Shown here: one piece after another, positions 5,962-6,853 of the stretch
Layout of the letters: each line of letters begins with the position of its first letter
Numbering within the stretch: the first letter of the stretch is position 1
NCBI GenBank assembly: GCA_022704645.1
Contig: JAKJGA010000088.1
Coordinates: 1 to 6,853, forward strand
Direction: 5' to 3'
DNA: 6,853 nt
From: Spirochaetota bacterium
Lineage (GTDB): Bacteria; Spirochaetota; UBA4802; JAFGJZ01
Translations under genes and position numbers: made by a program
Notes under the pieces: generated by a model
Told to the model about the DNA's origin: nothing
The model's database searches: none
The model's input: only the letters and a program-made list of their open reading frames with translations

Positions 5962-6762
5962 TCAGCACACCTTCCCAAGCATTTCAACAGCAGATAAAGC
6001 AAGCCTATGAGCTTTCACGTCATGCACGCGAATTATATCGGCGCCCCCAAGTACCGCGACAGAATTAAGGGCTATCGTTGCCGGAAGCCGGTCCTCCGGA
6101 CAGTTATAAAGTCCGCCGATCAAAGACTTCCGCGAAAGCGCGATAAGAAGATCATAGCCGAGCTTTTTAAAGCTGTCGACATTGTAAATAATTCTATAAT
6201 TATCTTCAAGCGTTTTACCGAATCCTATACCCGGATCGAGAATAATATTTTCCTTTTTAACGCCGACTTCAATAGCCGATTCTGCCTTTCTGGAAAGAAA
6301 AGCGCAAATATCCTCTATAAGATTTACATAAACAGGATTATCCTGCATAGTTTTCGGTTTTCCCTTCATGTGCATTATTACAAGTGCCGCATTATGCTTT
6401 GCCGCAACAGAAGGCATATCATGTGAATATTCATATCCGCTGACGTCATTTATCATTCTGGCGCCTGCAGCAAGAGCCTCATCCGCAATCTTTGATTTCA
6501 TCGTATCTATTGAGACAAAAGCCCCCAGTTCTGATACAATTTTTTCTACAACCGGCAAAACCCTGGCACGTTCATCATCTTCGGACACTTCATCCGAACC
6601 GGGACGCGTCGATTCTCCGCCCACATCGATTATATCCGCACCGTCTTTTAACATCTCTTCGGCACGGAAAAGCGCCGAATCAAGACTATTATATTTTCCG
6701 CCGTCATAAAACGAATCCGGGGTTACATTCAGGATACCCATTATTCTGACTTTGGACGTCAT
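5962..6762 (-). CDS. folP: Dihydropteroate synthase
   Basis: Condenses 6-hydroxymethyl-dihydropterin diphosphate with p-aminobenzoate to make dihydropteroate, a cytosolic step of folate synthesis and the sulfonamide target. The 266-residue length is normal for a single-domain TIM barrel. Family motifs appear in order: MGILNVTPDSF (8-18), DVGGESTRPGS (46-56), SIDT (84-87), INDVSG (104-109), HMKG (131-134), DPGIGFGKT (176-184), SRKS (210-213) and IRVHDV (244-249). The expected ligand residues are present: Asn12, Thr51/Arg53/Pro54, Asp86, Asn105, Asp176, Lys212, and Arg245 with His247. The loops around Phe18 and Pro54, where sulfonamide-resistance changes usually fall, look wild type. The start at 6762 is chosen because it overlaps the upstream stop; no strong Shine-Dalgarno precedes it or Met8, so translation is probably coupled. 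The stop directly abuts the cdaA ATG. Confidence 0.97.
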   Translation of the reverse strand: MTSKVRIMGILNVTPDSFYDGGKYNSLDSALFRAEEMLKDGADIIDVGGESTRPGSDEVSEDDERARVLPVVEKIVSELGAFVSIDTMKSKIADEALAAGARMINDVSGYEYSHDMPSVAAKHNAALVIMHMKGKPKTMQDNPVYVNLIEDICAFLSRKAESAIEVGVKKENIILDPGIGFGKTLEDNYRIIYNVDSFKKLGYDLLIALSRKSLIGGLYNCPEDRLPATIALNSVAVLGGADIIRVHDVKAHRLALSAVEMLGKVC

Positions 6763-6853
6763 TAAAAAACCGCCGAAAGTGAAATCGAATTATTATATCC
6801 GAGATCAACCGGATCAATGGAAAAAGCATATGATAACTCATATTTCCCTGAAA
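6762..6853 (-). CDS. C-terminal end of a probable outer-membrane beta-barrel protein (partial)
   Basis: Only the last 30 codons are inside the window, and the reading frame stays open to the window edge. It ends in TAA at 6764-6762, which shares one base with the folP ATG (TAATG). The visible tail shows alternating polar and hydrophobic residues in two stretches (YELSYAFSI and NSISLSAVF), separated by a short Asp/Pro/Gly/Asn-containing turn, and it finishes with Phe. Two amphipathic beta strands with a terminal aromatic residue are the usual C-terminal signature of outer-membrane barrels recognised by the BamA machinery. The family cannot be named from 30 residues; a FadL/UPF0164-like or PorV-like barrel of diderm bacteria is possible. 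The one-base overlap with folP suggests the two genes share a transcript. Confidence 0.6.
   Translation of the reverse strand, partial: SGKYELSYAFSIDPVDLGYNNSISLSAVF

Noticed and set aside
6586..6630. Sulfonamide-resistance changes in FolP
   Set aside because: The Thr-Arg-Pro-Gly-Ser loop and the NVTPDSF motif match the ordinary family sequence, with no insertion or substitution at the usual positions.
6007..6709. Two plus-strand open frames of 139 and 113 codons opposite folP
   Set aside because: They lie fully antisense to a folP with every motif intact. Their translations are rich in Ser, Arg, Ile and His without domain or membrane logic, and they have no consistent ribosome-binding sites. 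They are mirror frames of a coding region.
6762..6785. T-run (six T on the minus strand) just before the folP ATG as a possible intrinsic terminator
   Set aside because: No G+C-rich stem precedes the run, and the run encodes the last codons of the upstream gene, which overlaps folP.

Overview
The window is one strand-coherent block. Every supportable gene lies on the minus strand, so transcription runs from position 6853 down to position 1. There is essentially no intergenic space: the largest internal gap is 6 nt, and most junctions are stop/start overlaps (TAATG, TGAATG, ATGA, TAGTG) or overlaps of 15-30 nt. I see no tRNA, rRNA, CRISPR, insertion sequence, riboswitch, or convincing promoter or terminator. 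The window is best read as the interior of a long operon of at least nine genes, cut at both ends.

In transcription order it holds: (1) the last 30 codons of a probable outer-membrane beta-barrel protein; (2) folP, dihydropteroate synthase; (3) cdaA, the membrane diadenylate cyclase that makes c-di-AMP; (4) cdaR/ybbR, its extracytoplasmic partner; (5) pdxJ, pyridoxine 5'-phosphate synthase; (6) a 70-residue single-pass membrane protein of unknown function; (7) a small probable lipoprotein that starts at TTG inside gene 6; (8) an RDD-family membrane protein with an unassigned C-terminal extension; (9) a SpoIIM-family (COG1300-like) membrane protein; (10) a polytopic membrane protein with about six hydrophobic segments that I cannot assign to a family with certainty.

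The organism is a low-to-moderate G+C bacterium with two membranes. The evidence is a barrel-like C-terminus ending in Phe, a probable lipoprotein, and PdxJ (the DXP-dependent vitamin B6 route, common in Gram-negative lineages). The cdaA-ybbR pair without glmM, a small Cys-anchored protein with a loose lipobox, and the AT-rich coding style suggest a spirochaete of the Treponema type. This is inference from gene content; a Bacteroidota-like or other diderm source is not excluded.

Functionally the first half combines folate synthesis, c-di-AMP signalling and vitamin B6 synthesis. The second half is a run of envelope proteins of unknown role. RDD and SpoIIM-family genes often sit beside MoxR AAA+ ATPase and DUF58/von Willebrand-factor (Bat-type) genes. 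Such genes may lie just beyond position 1, but the window does not show them. I find no clear new defence or mobile system. The least explained parts are the small membrane protein/lipoprotein pair, the C-terminal extension of the RDD protein and the last polytopic protein.
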